NCBI RefSeq assembly: GCF_023243115.1
Contig: NZ_CP085081.1
Span: 1,798,001 to 1,862,000 of the forward strand
Length of the DNA: 64,000 nucleotides
Source: Sediminicoccus sp. KRV36
GTDB taxonomy: Bacteria; Pseudomonadota; Alphaproteobacteria; Acetobacterales; Acetobacteraceae
Direction of reading: 5' to 3'
Position 1 is the stretch's first letter; the number at the start of each line of letters is the position of its first letter. Positions 42,427 to 51,281 of the stretch are shown here, piece by piece. The notes below the pieces were generated by a model. It did no database searches. It was not told the DNA's origin and saw nothing but the letters and a program-made list of their open reading frames with translations. The translations under genes and the position numbers were made by a program.

Positions 42427-42590
42427 GGCATCTTCCGTTCGAGCGGGATCGTCTGGACGGATGACGGTGCCCGAAAACCAGTGGGCCGGAGTTTGTGTCG
42501 TGAGCCCTGGCGAAGGGAACACACTCCAGGGCGCCGCCCGGGGCGGTGTTCCGGCTTCCGGGAAAGCCCGAGGCTCGGTATGGGTGCGGC

Positions 42591-43289
42591 ATGGTGGATC
42601 GCGCGCCCCTGGGCATGGCCCTGGCCGAGGATGAGACGCTCTCCCTGGGGGAGCAGGCGTTTCGCCGCCTGCGCGCCGCCATCGTGCAGGGCGCGCTGCC
42701 GGCCGGGCGCAAGATTTCCGAGCGTGGGCTGGCCGCGTCCTTCGGCATTTCGGCGCAGCCCGTGCGGGAGGCGCTGCGCCGGCTGGAAGCCGATGGCATG
42801 GTCGTCACCCTGCCCCGCAGCGGGACCGTGGTGGCCGAGGTGGGGCCCGGCCAGTTGGGCGAATTGGGCCGCATCCGCGCGGCCCTGGAAGGTGTCGCCG
42901 CCGCCCTGGCGGCCGAGCGGCTGGACGCCGCGGGCCTCGCGCGCTTCGGCGCGCTGCTGCATCGCATGGCCGATGGCACGGCCGCGCGGGACAGCGCCGC
43001 GCTGGATGCGGCGAATGAGGAATTTCACGCCCTGATCCATCAGGCGGCGGGCAATGCCTTCCTGACGCGCTCGCTTTCCTCGCTGCGGGCCTATGACCAT
43101 CTGGGCCAGCACCGCGCGGTGGGCAGCACGCCGCGGGACCTGCCCAAGGCGCTGGCCGAGCACAAGGGCATCGTGGCCGCGCTGAAGCGGCGGGATGCGG
43201 CGCTGGCCGAGGCGCGGATGCGCGCGCATGTGCTGCGCTCGCTCGTCACCAATGGCGTCCTGGCGGCGCCCACTCGAAAGTCGCGTTGA
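42591..43289 (+). CDS. GntR-family transcriptional regulator (FCD type)
   Basis: This 232-aa regulator has a winged helix-turn-helix (about residues 16-80; SERGLAASFGISAQPVREAL) and a helical FCD-like effector domain with the metal-ligand pattern DAANEEFHALIHQAAGN near 141-157 and LAEHKGIVAALKRRD. It sits just ahead of the TRAP transporter genes and a strong 18-bp inverted repeat (43319-43336), so it probably represses them until the carboxylate ligand is present. ATG 42591 was chosen; GTG 42546 and ATG 42615 also fit. Confidence 0.9.
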   Translation: MVDRAPLGMALAEDETLSLGEQAFRRLRAAIVQGALPAGRKISERGLAASFGISAQPVREALRRLEADGMVVTLPRSGTVVAEVGPGQLGELGRIRAALEGVAAALAAERLDAAGLARFGALLHRMADGTAARDSAALDAANEEFHALIHQAAGNAFLTRSLSSLRAYDHLGQHRAVGSTPRDLPKALAEHKGIVAALKRRDAALAEARMRAHVLRSLVTNGVLAAPTRKSR

Positions 43290-43318
43290 CGGGCGGGGCC
43301 GGACTGCGCCAGACTTGC

Positions 43319-43336
43319 AAACTGCTATTGCAGTTT
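43319..43336. promoter_or_regulatory. Candidate GntR operator before the TRAP operon
   Basis: A perfect inverted repeat, AAACTGC-TATT-GCAGTTT, lies in the 92-bp gap between the GntR stop and the TRAP binding-protein start. Size and position match FCD-type GntR operators. Binding is inferred. Confidence 0.6.
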
Positions 43337-43381
43337 AACACGCGAGAGGTGCTTCAGCACCCAGCCCCGGAGGAGACGTCC

Positions 43382-44383
43382 ATGTTCGCCAAATCAGGGC
43401 AACGCGCCCGGATTCTGTTCACCGTGCCTCTGTTGACTGCCATGCTGGCCTTCGCCGCCCTAGCGGGGCCGGCCATGGCGCAGGAATGGCGCGGCTGGAA
43501 CATCCACGCGGCCGATTACCCGAATGGCCAGGGCATGGATGCCTTCACCCGCATGGTGGGGGAGCGCAGCAACAACCGCATCCGCATGCGCACCTTCCAT
43601 TCGGCGCAGCTGGGCCAGCAGGATGAGGCGATCCAGCAGATGCGCCTGGGCGCGATTGATTTCGGCAATTTCAACCTCTCGCCCTTCAACAACCTGGCGG
43701 CCTCCACCAATGTGGTGACACTGCCCTTCCTGTTCCGCGATGTGGCCCACATGCAGCGCGCCATTGACGGTGTGGCGGGTGAGGCGATCACGCGCGAGCT
43801 GGAAGCGATCGGCATCATCCCGCTCGCCTGGTATGATGCCGGCGCGCGCAGCCTCTACACCACGCGGCCGGTGCGCACGCCGGCTGATCTGCGCGGCATG
43901 AAGATCCGCGTGCAGACCTCCGATCTCTGGATTGACCTGATGCGGGCCCTGGGAGCCAACCCGACGCCGCTGCCCTTCGGCGAAGTCTTCACCAGCCTGC
44001 AATCCGGCGTGATTGATGGCGCCGAGAACAACTGGCCCTCCTATGAAAGCACCCGCCACTTCGAGGTGGCGCGCTTCTACTCCACCACCGAGCATTCCAA
44101 CGTGCCCGAGGTGCTCGCCGTCTCCCGCCAGCGCTGGCAGCGGATGAGCGAGGCGGACCGCACGATGATGCGCGCCGCCGCCCTGGAATCCGCCACGCTG
44201 CAACGCCGCCTCTGGGCCGAGCGTGAGGCCGTCAGCCGCCAGCGCGTGACGGCGGCGGGAGTCACCGTGATCGAGATCGCCGACCGTTCGCCCTGGTCGG
44301 CGCTGATGGAGCCGGTCTACGCCAAATACGCGGCGACGCCGGCGCTGAGCGCCCTGGTCCGCAGCATCCGCGAATTGCGGTGA
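43382..44383 (+). CDS. TRAP transporter substrate-binding protein (DctP family)
   Basis: This 333-aa periplasmic protein has a signal peptide to about residue 33 (ends AGPAMAQ). The mature part carries DctP features: HAADYPNGQGMDAFTRMVGE, YTTRPVRTPADLRGMKIRVQ near 157-176 with the carboxylate-binding arginine, and GVIDGAENNWPSYESTRHFE near 209-228. The ATG follows a GGAGGAGA site. It delivers an organic acid to the DctQM membrane complex encoded directly downstream. Confidence 0.94.
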   Translation: MFAKSGQRARILFTVPLLTAMLAFAALAGPAMAQEWRGWNIHAADYPNGQGMDAFTRMVGERSNNRIRMRTFHSAQLGQQDEAIQQMRLGAIDFGNFNLSPFNNLAASTNVVTLPFLFRDVAHMQRAIDGVAGEAITRELEAIGIIPLAWYDAGARSLYTTRPVRTPADLRGMKIRVQTSDLWIDLMRALGANPTPLPFGEVFTSLQSGVIDGAENNWPSYESTRHFEVARFYSTTEHSNVPEVLAVSRQRWQRMSEADRTMMRAAALESATLQRRLWAEREAVSRQRVTAAGVTVIEIADRSPWSALMEPVYAKYAATPALSALVRSIRELR

Positions 44384-44919
44384 GCGAAAAGCTGCCGGCG
44401 GCACTCGCGGCGTTTTCGCGGGCGCTGGGCGCGCTCTCGGCGCTGACCATCGCGGTGGCCGGTGTCGCGCTGGTGGTGCTGGTGGGGATGATGGGCTGGC
44501 TCGTCTTCGCCCGCTATGTGCTGAACGACACGCCCACCTGGATCGAGCGGGTGGCCACCTTGGCCATCCTCTCCATCGCCATGCCCGTGGCCGCGGTGGG
44601 CGTACGCGAGCGCTTCCACCTTTCGGTGCTGGGCCTGCGCGAGGCGCTGCCCGAGCGTGGGCAGCGCTGGGTGGCGCTGGCCTGCGACACGCTGATGGGG
44701 CTCTTCGGCGCCGGCATGGCCTGGTGGTCCTGGGAACTGGTCGAGATGGTGGGGCCGTTCAAGATCCCGCTGCTCGGCATCAGCCAGGGCTGGACCTATG
44801 CGCCGATGGTGGTGGGCGGCCTGCTGATGGTGCTGTTCGCCATCGAGCAGGTGCTGCTCGACATCTTCTCGGAGGGCGCGCCCGAGAAACGCGGCATCGC
44901 CGCCGCCTTCCTGGAGTAG
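44380..44919 (+). CDS. TRAP transporter small permease subunit (DctQ family)
   Basis: This 179-aa membrane protein has four predicted helices (about residues 25-47, 60-78, 99-120 and 136-158). FARYVLNDTPTWIERVATL near 45-63 is typical of DctQ. It begins with GTG overlapping the binding-protein stop (GTGA), so the genes are coupled. DctQ forms a complex with the large DctM subunit and has no transport activity alone. Confidence 0.93.
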   Translation: MSEKLPAALAAFSRALGALSALTIAVAGVALVVLVGMMGWLVFARYVLNDTPTWIERVATLAILSIAMPVAAVGVRERFHLSVLGLREALPERGQRWVALACDTLMGLFGAGMAWWSWELVEMVGPFKIPLLGISQGWTYAPMVVGGLLMVLFAIEQVLLDIFSEGAPEKRGIAAAFLE

Positions 44920-44926
44920 CGCGCCC

Positions 44927-46225
44927 GTGGAACCTGGATTGCTTTTGATCTTCGCCGTCTTTGCCGTGGGCATCATGGCCGGCGTGCCGGTCGCCTTCAC
45001 GCTGGGCATCGCCGCCGTCGCCGGCTTTCTCTGGGAGGGGCTGAACCCCGCCGTCGCCTTCCAGCAGATGGCGAGCGGCATGAGCATCTTCTCCCTGCTC
45101 GCCATTCCATTCTTCATCTTCGCGGGCGAGATCATGCTGCATGGCGGCATCGCGCGCCGCCTGATCGCGCTCGCCTCGGCCTGTGTGGGCTGGATGCGCG
45201 GCGGCCTGGGGATGGTGGATGTCTCCACCTCGATGCTGTTCGGCGGCATTTCAGGCTCGGCCGTGGCGGATACCTCGGCCACGGGCACCATCCTGATCCC
45301 GGCCATGAAGGCCAAGGGCTATGGCGTGGATTACGCCGTATCCCTCACGGTGACGAGTTCCATCGCCGGCATCCTGATCCCGCCGAGCCACAACATGATC
45401 CTGTATTCGCTGGCGGCGGGCGGCGGGATTTCCGTCTCGGCGCTGTTCATCGCGGGCATCGTGCCTGGCATCATGATGTGCCTGCTGCTGGCCGTGGCGG
45501 CTTATGTGATGGCGGTGCGGCGCGGCTATCCGGCCGATGGCTGGAAGGGCTTCCGCCACCTGCTCTGGACGTTCGTGGACGCGCTGCCGGGCCTGCTGAC
45601 GGCGGTGATCATCCTGGGCGGCGTGCTTTCGGGCGTCTTCACCGTCACGGAATCGGCGGCCTTCGGCACCATCTGGGCCTTGCTGGTGACGCTGCTGATC
45701 TATCGCGCGCTGCCCTGGGCGGATTTCGTGCTGGCCGTGCGGACCAGCGTGCGCACCACGGCGGTCGTCTTCCTGCTGGTCGGCACCGCCACCGCCTTCG
45801 CCTGGCTGCTGGCGATGTATCGGCTGCCGGAATTGCTGACCGACGGCATGCTGGCCATCAGCAGCAACCCCATCGTCATCCTGCTGATGATCAATCTCTG
45901 CCTGCTGGCGCTGGGCTGCGTGATGGACATGGCGGCGCTGATCCTCATCACCACGCCCATCTTCCTGCCGGTGGTGCTCGCCATCGGCATGGACCCGGTG
46001 CAGTTCGGCATGGTGATGATGATGAATCTGGGCCTGGGCCTCACCACGCCGCCCGTGGGGGCGGTGCTGTTCGTGGGCTGCGCCATCGGCCAGATCCGCA
46101 TCGAGGAGGTGATGCGCACCATCTGGCCCTTCTGGGGCGCCATCCTGGTGGCGCTGGCCTTCACCACCTATTGGCCGGCGGTTTCCCTCACCCTGCCGCG
46201 GCTGCTGCTGGGCTATGTGGGCTGA
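44927..46225 (+). CDS. TRAP transporter large permease subunit (DctM family)
   Basis: This 432-aa, roughly twelve-helix sodium-driven permease carries the DctM marks GGISGSAVADTSATGTILIPAM near 105-126, LIPPSHNMILYSLAAGGGIS near 147-166 and LGLGLTTPPVGAVLFVGCAI near 366-385. It starts at GTG 44927, 8 bases after dctQ. With DctP and DctQ it imports one unidentified organic acid under likely GntR control. Codon use and length are normal. Confidence 0.94.
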   Translation: MEPGLLLIFAVFAVGIMAGVPVAFTLGIAAVAGFLWEGLNPAVAFQQMASGMSIFSLLAIPFFIFAGEIMLHGGIARRLIALASACVGWMRGGLGMVDVSTSMLFGGISGSAVADTSATGTILIPAMKAKGYGVDYAVSLTVTSSIAGILIPPSHNMILYSLAAGGGISVSALFIAGIVPGIMMCLLLAVAAYVMAVRRGYPADGWKGFRHLLWTFVDALPGLLTAVIILGGVLSGVFTVTESAAFGTIWALLVTLLIYRALPWADFVLAVRTSVRTTAVVFLLVGTATAFAWLLAMYRLPELLTDGMLAISSNPIVILLMINLCLLALGCVMDMAALILITTPIFLPVVLAIGMDPVQFGMVMMMNLGLGLTTPPVGAVLFVGCAIGQIRIEEVMRTIWPFWGAILVALAFTTYWPAVSLTLPRLLLGYVG

Positions 46226-46254
46226 GCCCACGGCGAAGGCACGGCACACCCACG

Positions 46255-46280
46255 CGCCGGGGCAGCGGGCCGCCCCGGCG
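46255..46280. terminator. Hairpin between convergent TRAP operon and TerB-like gene
   Basis: CGCCGGGGC (46255-46263) pairs perfectly with GCCCCGGCG (46272-46280) around an eight-base loop, in the 84-bp gap between two converging genes. It is well placed as a two-way terminator, though without a U-tract. Confidence 0.55.
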
Positions 46281-46309
46281 ATGGGCGGGAGGCGGTTCCC
46301 CGCCGCCCG

Positions 46310-46882
46310 CTACGCCGTGTGGAAGCTGTGCGCCAATTCGCGCAGCAGCGCGTTTTCCGCATCCGAAATCGGCGAGGTCAGGCCAAGGAAGCTGCCCGTC
46401 GCTGACGCCACCCGATGCGCCTGCGCCAGCACGCTGGATTCGAGCGAGCGCCGCTCCTCCGGCGTCAGGGTATGGGTCAGCGCGGCCACGTAATCCTTCC
46501 AGGCCTGGAACAGGGCAGGGGCGGGGCGGGTGTGCAGCCAGGCCTCCAGCAATTCGAGGGCCGGGCCACCCGGCTTGAGGCCCGCTTCATTCGCCCCGGC
46601 CAGGATCGCCCGGCGCTCCTCGGCCGAGATCGAGCCATCCGTCCAGGCGACCAGCACCATCGGCACCAGGGTCAAGGCGGCAAGCGTGCCGGTGCCGATC
46701 TGCAACTGCATGAGGCGCTGAAGCACCACGTCATCCACGATCCCGGTGGCGGCGATCAGGGCTTCCTTGCGGAATTTCTCCGCATCCGCCTGGAGCATCT
46801 TCTGGCGGAGTTCTTCATTGTGCCGGGCGAAGAAGGCCTCTTCGAGGCCGGCGCGGCGGGTGGCGAGAATGCTGTCGGACAT
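46310..46882 (-). CDS. TerB-like domain protein, function unknown
   Basis: This 190-aa soluble helical protein has a charged coiled-coil-like N-terminus (about 15-45: LEEAFFARHNEELRQKMLQA), a short hydrophobic stretch near 65-82, then TDGSISAEERRAILAGANEA near 84-103, which looks like the acidic metal-binding start of TerB/tellurite-resistance-type domains. No partner ter genes are nearby. TerB-like assignment is tentative; the family function is not settled. Confidence 0.55.
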   Translation of the reverse strand: MSDSILATRRAGLEEAFFARHNEELRQKMLQADAEKFRKEALIAATGIVDDVVLQRLMQLQIGTGTLAALTLVPMVLVAWTDGSISAEERRAILAGANEAGLKPGGPALELLEAWLHTRPAPALFQAWKDYVAALTHTLTPEERRSLESSVLAQAHRVASATGSFLGLTSPISDAENALLRELAHSFHTA

Positions 46883-46980
46883 GTGGTTTCCCCTGGGGCG
46901 ATCGAATGGGCGTGATTATCAGTTTTGCAGGCAGGGCGGGGCCATGATTTGCCGCAAACCCACCCCGCCGGCGGATGGCG

Positions 46981-47775
46981 TCAGCCAGGGCCCGCGACGG
47001 AGGCGCTCTGGATATTGTGGCGGGCGAGGGAGGCCGCGATGAAGCCGCTCGCCTTCATCTCCTCGATGAAATCGCGCAGATAGGCCAGCGCCGAAGGGTC
47101 CCGCCCGCCCGCCAGCCCCAATGCCTGCTCGATCACCATGAAGCGGCCGGGCAGCATGCGCAGCCCGCCGATTCGCGCGGCATCCGCCTCCAGCTGCTGC
47201 CGGACGCCAGCCGCGACATCAATGCTCTGCCGGACGAACTCCTCCACGACGCGCGGTGAGGTGGCGATGCGCACCAGGGTGGCGTTGCGGATTTCGCGGC
47301 GGAGGAACAGGTCATAGGCGCTGTTCAGGCCGACGGCGATGCGGACGCCGCGGCTATCCACCTGCTCGATCGCGGTGATGGGCGAGTATTCATGCACGAG
47401 GAAAGTGCCCTCGATCTCGATGAAGGGGGCCGTGAAATCAATGCCCTGACCGCGTGTCGGGTCCAGCGCGAAGAAGCCGATATCCCCGTCATCGGCGCGC
47501 ATCGTCGCCACCGCGCGCCCGGCCGAGGGGACGGCGATCAACTCGACATCCAGCGCCAGCCGGCGGGCCAGTTCGCGGGCCAGGTCCACCGAGACCCCGA
47601 AGGGCACGGGGTCCCCCGGCCGGCGATTGGCCAGGATCGGGTTGCCGACGTTGATGACCGCGCGCAAGGGCCCCGTGGGGGCGAGGAAGCGGCTCAGCGC
47701 CACGGTATCCTGCGCGCGGGCCGTGCCGATGGCGAAGGCGGGGAGGGCGATGAAACCCTGTCGTCTGGAGAACAT
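46981..47775 (-). CDS. Extracellular solute-binding protein, family 3 (amino-acid type)
   Basis: This 264-aa protein has a signal peptide (SRRQGFIALPAFAIGTARA) and the family 3 fold: FGVSVDLARELARRLALDVE near 58-77, VATMRADDGDIGFFALDPTRGQ near 88-109, DFTAPFIEIEGTFLV, and VDSRGVRIAVGLNSAYDLFL. It lacks adjacent permease and ATPase genes, so it is one more orphan binding protein. ATG 47775 was chosen to place the signal at the N-terminus. It is followed upstream by tRNA-Phe. Confidence 0.88.
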   Translation of the reverse strand: MFSRRQGFIALPAFAIGTARAQDTVALSRFLAPTGPLRAVINVGNPILANRRPGDPVPFGVSVDLARELARRLALDVELIAVPSAGRAVATMRADDGDIGFFALDPTRGQGIDFTAPFIEIEGTFLVHEYSPITAIEQVDSRGVRIAVGLNSAYDLFLRREIRNATLVRIATSPRVVEEFVRQSIDVAAGVRQQLEADAARIGGLRMLPGRFMVIEQALGLAGGRDPSALAYLRDFIEEMKASGFIAASLARHNIQSASVAGPG

Positions 47776-47902
47776 GCTCAAGCTCCTGCCGGTTTTGGGC
47801 GTGACGATCCGCAAGGCTCAAGAGGGGCTGGAGGCGGCCAATGGCGCCGGGTGCCGTCACATCCTGGTGAGGAAAAGCCTGGCGGCGTCTCGCCAAGTGG
47901 AA

Positions 47903-47978
47903 TGGTGCCCGGGGGCGGAATCGAACCACCGACACTGCGATTTTCAGTCGCATGCTCTACCAACTGAGCTACCCGGGC
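47903..47978 (-). tRNA. tRNA-Phe (anticodon GAA), CCA encoded
   Basis: The reverse strand gives a full cloverleaf: acceptor GCCCGGG with CCCGGGC, D-arm GCTC-AGTTGGTA-GAGC, anticodon stem TGCGA/TCGCA around CTGAAAA (anticodon GAA), and T-loop GGTTCGATTCC. An encoded CCA forms the 3' end at 47903-47905. Confidence 0.96.
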
Positions 47979-48028
47979 GCGCTTGGTGACGGCGTGATAG
48001 CGAAGCGGCGGGGGTGTGTCCAGCCGGG

Positions 48029-48205
48029 CTAGCGTTCTTCGTCCTGCTCCTCCGGCTCCACCACCGGCACGGCATAGCTTTCGGTGAACCAGCGGCCGAG
48101 ATCCACCTGCCGGCAACGCTCGGAACAGAAGGGATAGGCGCTGCGCTGGCCGGGTTCGCGCTTCGCCGAGGGCTTGCGGCAGATCGGGCAGCGCAGCTCA
48201 GGCAT
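48029..48205 (-). CDS. yacG: DNA gyrase inhibitor-type zinc protein YacG
   Basis: This 58-aa protein has a treble-clef zinc site formed by CPICRK near 6-11 and FCSERCRQVDLGRW near 27-40, the family signature. YacG binds zinc and inhibits GyrB in E. coli. The acidic tail (EPEEQDEER) is typical of alphaproteobacterial forms. It is the last gene of the infA-maf-RNase G-like-yacG block, with an 8-bp gap to the RNase-like gene. Confidence 0.92.
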   Translation of the reverse strand: MPELRCPICRKPSAKREPGQRSAYPFCSERCRQVDLGRWFTESYAVPVVEPEEQDEER

Positions 48206-48213
48206 GGGGGGCG

Positions 48214-49272
48214 TCAGGCATCGGTGATCTCCGGCGTCGGCCCGGCGCGGAGCAGGATGGGGTGGCCGGCCAGGGCGGTGAATTCCTCCAGCGCCTCGGG
48301 CATGGCGTCCAGCGCCGCGAGGACGGGGCCAGTGGCATGCAGGGCCAGGCGGCGGCCGGGCGCTGCCGCCGATTCGCGCGCGGCCTGGCGCAGCAGCGCG
48401 AGGCCGGTGGCCAGGGCGCGCTCGGACAGCGTTTCATGCAGGGGCGGGTGGATGCGGGCGCGGCGCAGCTCGAACAGGCCGAGCGGGCCGAGGCCCAGCA
48501 GCTGCGTCAGCCCATCATGCCCGCAGGCGGCGCGCAGATCGGGCTCCAGCGCCGCGCGCTGCTTCACCGAAAGCCCCGCGAGGTCGAGCAGGATGGGGCC
48601 GGCCAGGTCCCGCAGGCGCAGTTGCCGGGCGAATTCGGGGATGGCCAGGCGATTCACCTCGCGCGGGTCGGCGCCGCCGGAATCCACATCCACCGCGGTC
48701 AGGGCGGGCAGGGGGGAAAAGATCAGCCGCCCGCCGCCCGGCAAATCCCATTCGGGGGATGCGAGGCGCGCCACCTCATCCTCCAGCGCGTCATCGAAGG
48801 CATTGCCCTGGAGCAGCACGCGCCCCGCACCGAGCACCCCGCGCAGCCGCGCAACCTCGGCCGCGTCATCGGCGATGATGCGCGCCTCGGGGTAGGCGGC
48901 GGCCCAGCGCAGGGCGGCGTCGGGGCCCCGGGCGATCAGGGCTTCCCCCTCGATCTGCGGCGTTTTCGCGGAGAGGCGCTTGCCCTTGCCGCCCTGGCCG
49001 GCGCGGGTCACGCGCAGCGTCAGGATGGTGCCTTCGGACGGTAGTTTGCGGCCTTCGCAATCGCTCTCGGGCAGGAAGCCCGACTCGCCATCCGGCAAGG
49101 CCACGAAAGCGCCGGCGAGGGTCGGCATCACGGCGCTGACGCGGCCGCGCAGGATATCGCCCACGCCGTCGGGCCGCGCCGGGCGCTCCAGCCGGTAGGC
49201 GTGCAGCGCGCCATCGCGCAGCAGCGCCACGCGGCGCTCTCCGGGTGAGCGGGAGAGGTGGATCTGCATCAT
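48214..49272 (-). CDS. Ribonuclease E/G family protein, short form
   Basis: This 352-aa protein has an S1-like RNA-binding region near 35-95 (ILRGRVSAVMPTLAGAFVAL) and the RNase E/G catalytic region with TAVDVDSGGADPREVNRLAI near 187-206 and EFARQLRLRDLAGPILLDLAG near 208-228. The first catalytic aspartate is kept. The family IDFIDM segment reads LDLAGL, so its second acid is missing, and the zinc-link CPxC is absent. Activity is uncertain. The start ATG overlaps the maf stop codon (ATGA). Confidence 0.85.
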   Translation of the reverse strand: MMQIHLSRSPGERRVALLRDGALHAYRLERPARPDGVGDILRGRVSAVMPTLAGAFVALPDGESGFLPESDCEGRKLPSEGTILTLRVTRAGQGGKGKRLSAKTPQIEGEALIARGPDAALRWAAAYPEARIIADDAAEVARLRGVLGAGRVLLQGNAFDDALEDEVARLASPEWDLPGGGRLIFSPLPALTAVDVDSGGADPREVNRLAIPEFARQLRLRDLAGPILLDLAGLSVKQRAALEPDLRAACGHDGLTQLLGLGPLGLFELRRARIHPPLHETLSERALATGLALLRQAARESAAAPGRRLALHATGPVLAALDAMPEALEEFTALAGHPILLRAGPTPEITDA

Positions 49273-49874
49273 CAGGGACGCAGCCAGCCGCAGCCGCGCA
49301 GCAATTGCGCGGTCTCGAACAGCGGCAGGCCGACGACGTTGGAGTGGCTGCCCGACAGGAAGCGCACGAACATCTCGGCGGCACCCTGGATGGCGTAGCC
49401 GCCCGCCTTGCCCTGCCATTCGCCCGCCTCGACATAGGCCGCGATCTGCTGGTCCGTCAGGCGCTGGAAGGCGAGGATGGTGGTGACCAGGCGGGTGGCG
49501 ATCCGCCCATCGGGCTGGCGCAGCGCGACACCCGTATGCACCTGGTGGCGGCGGCCGGAGAGGAGTTCCAGAAAGCGGCGCGCCTCCGCCGGGCTGTCCG
49601 GCTTGCCGAGGATGCGGCGGCCGACGCCCACCACCGTATCGGCGGCCAGGACCAGCGCGGCCGGGTCGGCCGCGGCCTGCGCCTTGGCCAGGGCCAGGCG
49701 GGCGGCCAGGTTGCGCGGCAATTCGGCGGGCTTCGGGGTTTCGTTGATATCGGCCGGCGCCACGCGATCCGGCGTCACGCCGATGCGGGCCAGCAGCTCG
49801 ATCCGGCGCGGGCTGGCCGAGGCGAGGACCAGGGGCGGCCGCTCGCGCGTCAAAGCCCCACCCGTCAAACTCAT
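49272..49874 (-). CDS. maf: Maf family nucleotide pyrophosphatase
   Basis: This 200-aa house-cleaning enzyme hydrolyses non-canonical or modified nucleoside triphosphates (dTTP/UTP or m7GTP type). Signature parts are LVLASASPRRIELLARIG near 16-33, VLAADTVVGVGRRILGKP near 74-91 with the catalytic aspartate, and KAGGYAIQGAAEMFVRFLSG near 155-174. The Maf start is either ATG 49874 or a GTG at 49910 that overlaps the infA stop. It is co-transcribed with infA and the RNase-like gene. Confidence 0.93.
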   Translation of the reverse strand: MSLTGGALTRERPPLVLASASPRRIELLARIGVTPDRVAPADINETPKPAELPRNLAARLALAKAQAAADPAALVLAADTVVGVGRRILGKPDSPAEARRFLELLSGRRHQVHTGVALRQPDGRIATRLVTTILAFQRLTDQQIAAYVEAGEWQGKAGGYAIQGAAEMFVRFLSGSHSNVVGLPLFETAQLLRGCGWLRP

Positions 49875-49906
49875 GGAAGGCTGCCCGGTTCCCTGAAGCG
49901 GCCCAT

Positions 49907-50125
49907 TCACTTGAAGCGAAAGGTGATGCGGCCCTTTGTCAGGTCATACGGCGTCATCTCGACATTCACGCGGTCCCCGGCGAGGACGCGGATGCGGTTC
50001 TTGCGCATCTTTCCCGAGGTATGGGCGAGCACCATGTGCTCATTGTCCAGCTTCACGCGGAACATGGCGTTGGGGAGAAGTTCAACGACCTGGCCGCTGA
50101 ACTCGATCATATCCTCTTTAGACAT
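49907..50125 (-). CDS. infA: Translation initiation factor IF-1
   Basis: This 72-aa OB-fold protein, [20 protein letters not shown] at the start and [15 protein letters not shown] at the end, is a near-textbook IF-1. It binds the ribosomal A site during initiation. Length and sequence are normal. ATG 50125 was chosen over a longer frame to 50263 that enters the promoter region. It is the first gene of the infA-maf-RNase G-like-yacG operon. Confidence 0.97.
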   Translation of the reverse strand: MSKEDMIEFSGQVVELLPNAMFRVKLDNEHMVLAHTSGKMRKNRIRVLAGDRVNVEMTPYDLTKGRITFRFK

Positions 50126-50295
50126 TCGGGTCCTTTGATCCGCCTCGTGGTTCAACCGGGGAGTGGCGCAGAGCAATGCGCCGCTGGCGGCGTGAAGCCC
50201 CCGGGCGCTGGGTGGTGCGCGCGGTGAATGCGCCCGGAATGGCGCAAGGTCAAGTTTTGACACAAGCTCCTCCGGGCAGGAACAGGGGACGTGCC

Positions 50296-51273
50296 ATGCA
50301 GCTGGTCGCGGCGAGCCGGATCGAGATTCAGGTCATCGTGGATAATGTGCTGGACATGCTCTCCTCCGCGCCGCGTTTCGTGCTGCGTGAGGCGCAGCAA
50401 TTGCGGCACCAGGGGATGAAGCGCACCTCGGGTGGGGCGCTGTGTTGTGCCAGCCACGGCCTCTCCCTTCTGGTCACGGCGCATGGGCCGGCGGGGCCGC
50501 GCAGCCTGCTGTTTGACGGCGGGCCGGTGGATATGGCGATGGAGCGCAACGCGACCCGCCTCGGCGTGGATTTCGCTGCCATCGAGGCGGTGGTGCTGAG
50601 CCATGGCCATTGGGACCATGCGGGCGGCCTGCCGCAGGCGCTGGCGATGATGCGCGCGGCCAATGGCGGGCGCGCGACGCCGCTCTACCTGCATCCCGGC
50701 ATGTTCCGCGAGCGCGGCATGCGCCAGCCCGATGGCGGGGTGCTGCCCATGGATTTCATCCCGGCACCCGGCGAATGGGCGGCCATGGGTGCCACGCCGA
50801 TCGTCACGGCCGAACCGCAACTGGCCCTGGATGGCCTGTTCTATGTGAGCGGCGAAATTCCCCGCGTGACGCCCTATGAGCGCGGCCTGCCCGGCCAGGT
50901 GGGCCGCGATGCGGAGGATGCCGCATGGCAGGCCGATGAGCTGCTGATGGATGAGCGCTTCCTGGCGGTGCGCCTCGCGGGCCAGGGGCTGATCATCTTT
51001 TCCGCCTGCTCGCATGCCGGGGTGGTGAATGTGCTGCACGCGGCGCGCGCGGCCTTCCCGGAGGAGGCGATCTTCGCCGTGATGGGCGGCTTTCACCTCT
51101 CGGGCGAGAACGAGAAGATCATCCCCGAGACGGTGCGCGATATCGGCGGGTTTGATCTGCCGCTGGTGATCCCGGCGCATTGCACCGGGTGGCGGGCGGT
51201 GAATGCGCTGGAACGCGCGCTGGGCGAACGCGTGGTGCCGGCGGCGGTCGGCAAGCTGTTCACGCTGGAGTGA
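50296..51273 (+). CDS. Metallo-beta-lactamase-fold hydrolase
   Basis: This 325-aa cytoplasmic-looking MBL-fold protein has metal motif [12 protein letters not shown] near 100-111, the second-ligand region [20 protein letters not shown] near 236-255, and a C-terminal [14 protein letters not shown] histidine motif. The GCSHAG-like segment is characteristic of the group that includes MJ0296-type dihydropteroate-like enzymes and many uncharacterised hydrolases. ATG 50296 follows an AGGGGA site. It is divergent from infA. The substrate is unknown. Confidence 0.85.
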   Translation: MQLVAASRIEIQVIVDNVLDMLSSAPRFVLREAQQLRHQGMKRTSGGALCCASHGLSLLVTAHGPAGPRSLLFDGGPVDMAMERNATRLGVDFAAIEAVVLSHGHWDHAGGLPQALAMMRAANGGRATPLYLHPGMFRERGMRQPDGGVLPMDFIPAPGEWAAMGATPIVTAEPQLALDGLFYVSGEIPRVTPYERGLPGQVGRDAEDAAWQADELLMDERFLAVRLAGQGLIIFSACSHAGVVNVLHAARAAFPEEAIFAVMGGFHLSGENEKIIPETVRDIGGFDLPLVIPAHCTGWRAVNALERALGERVVPAAVGKLFTLE

Positions 51274-51281
51274 CCAGGTGC

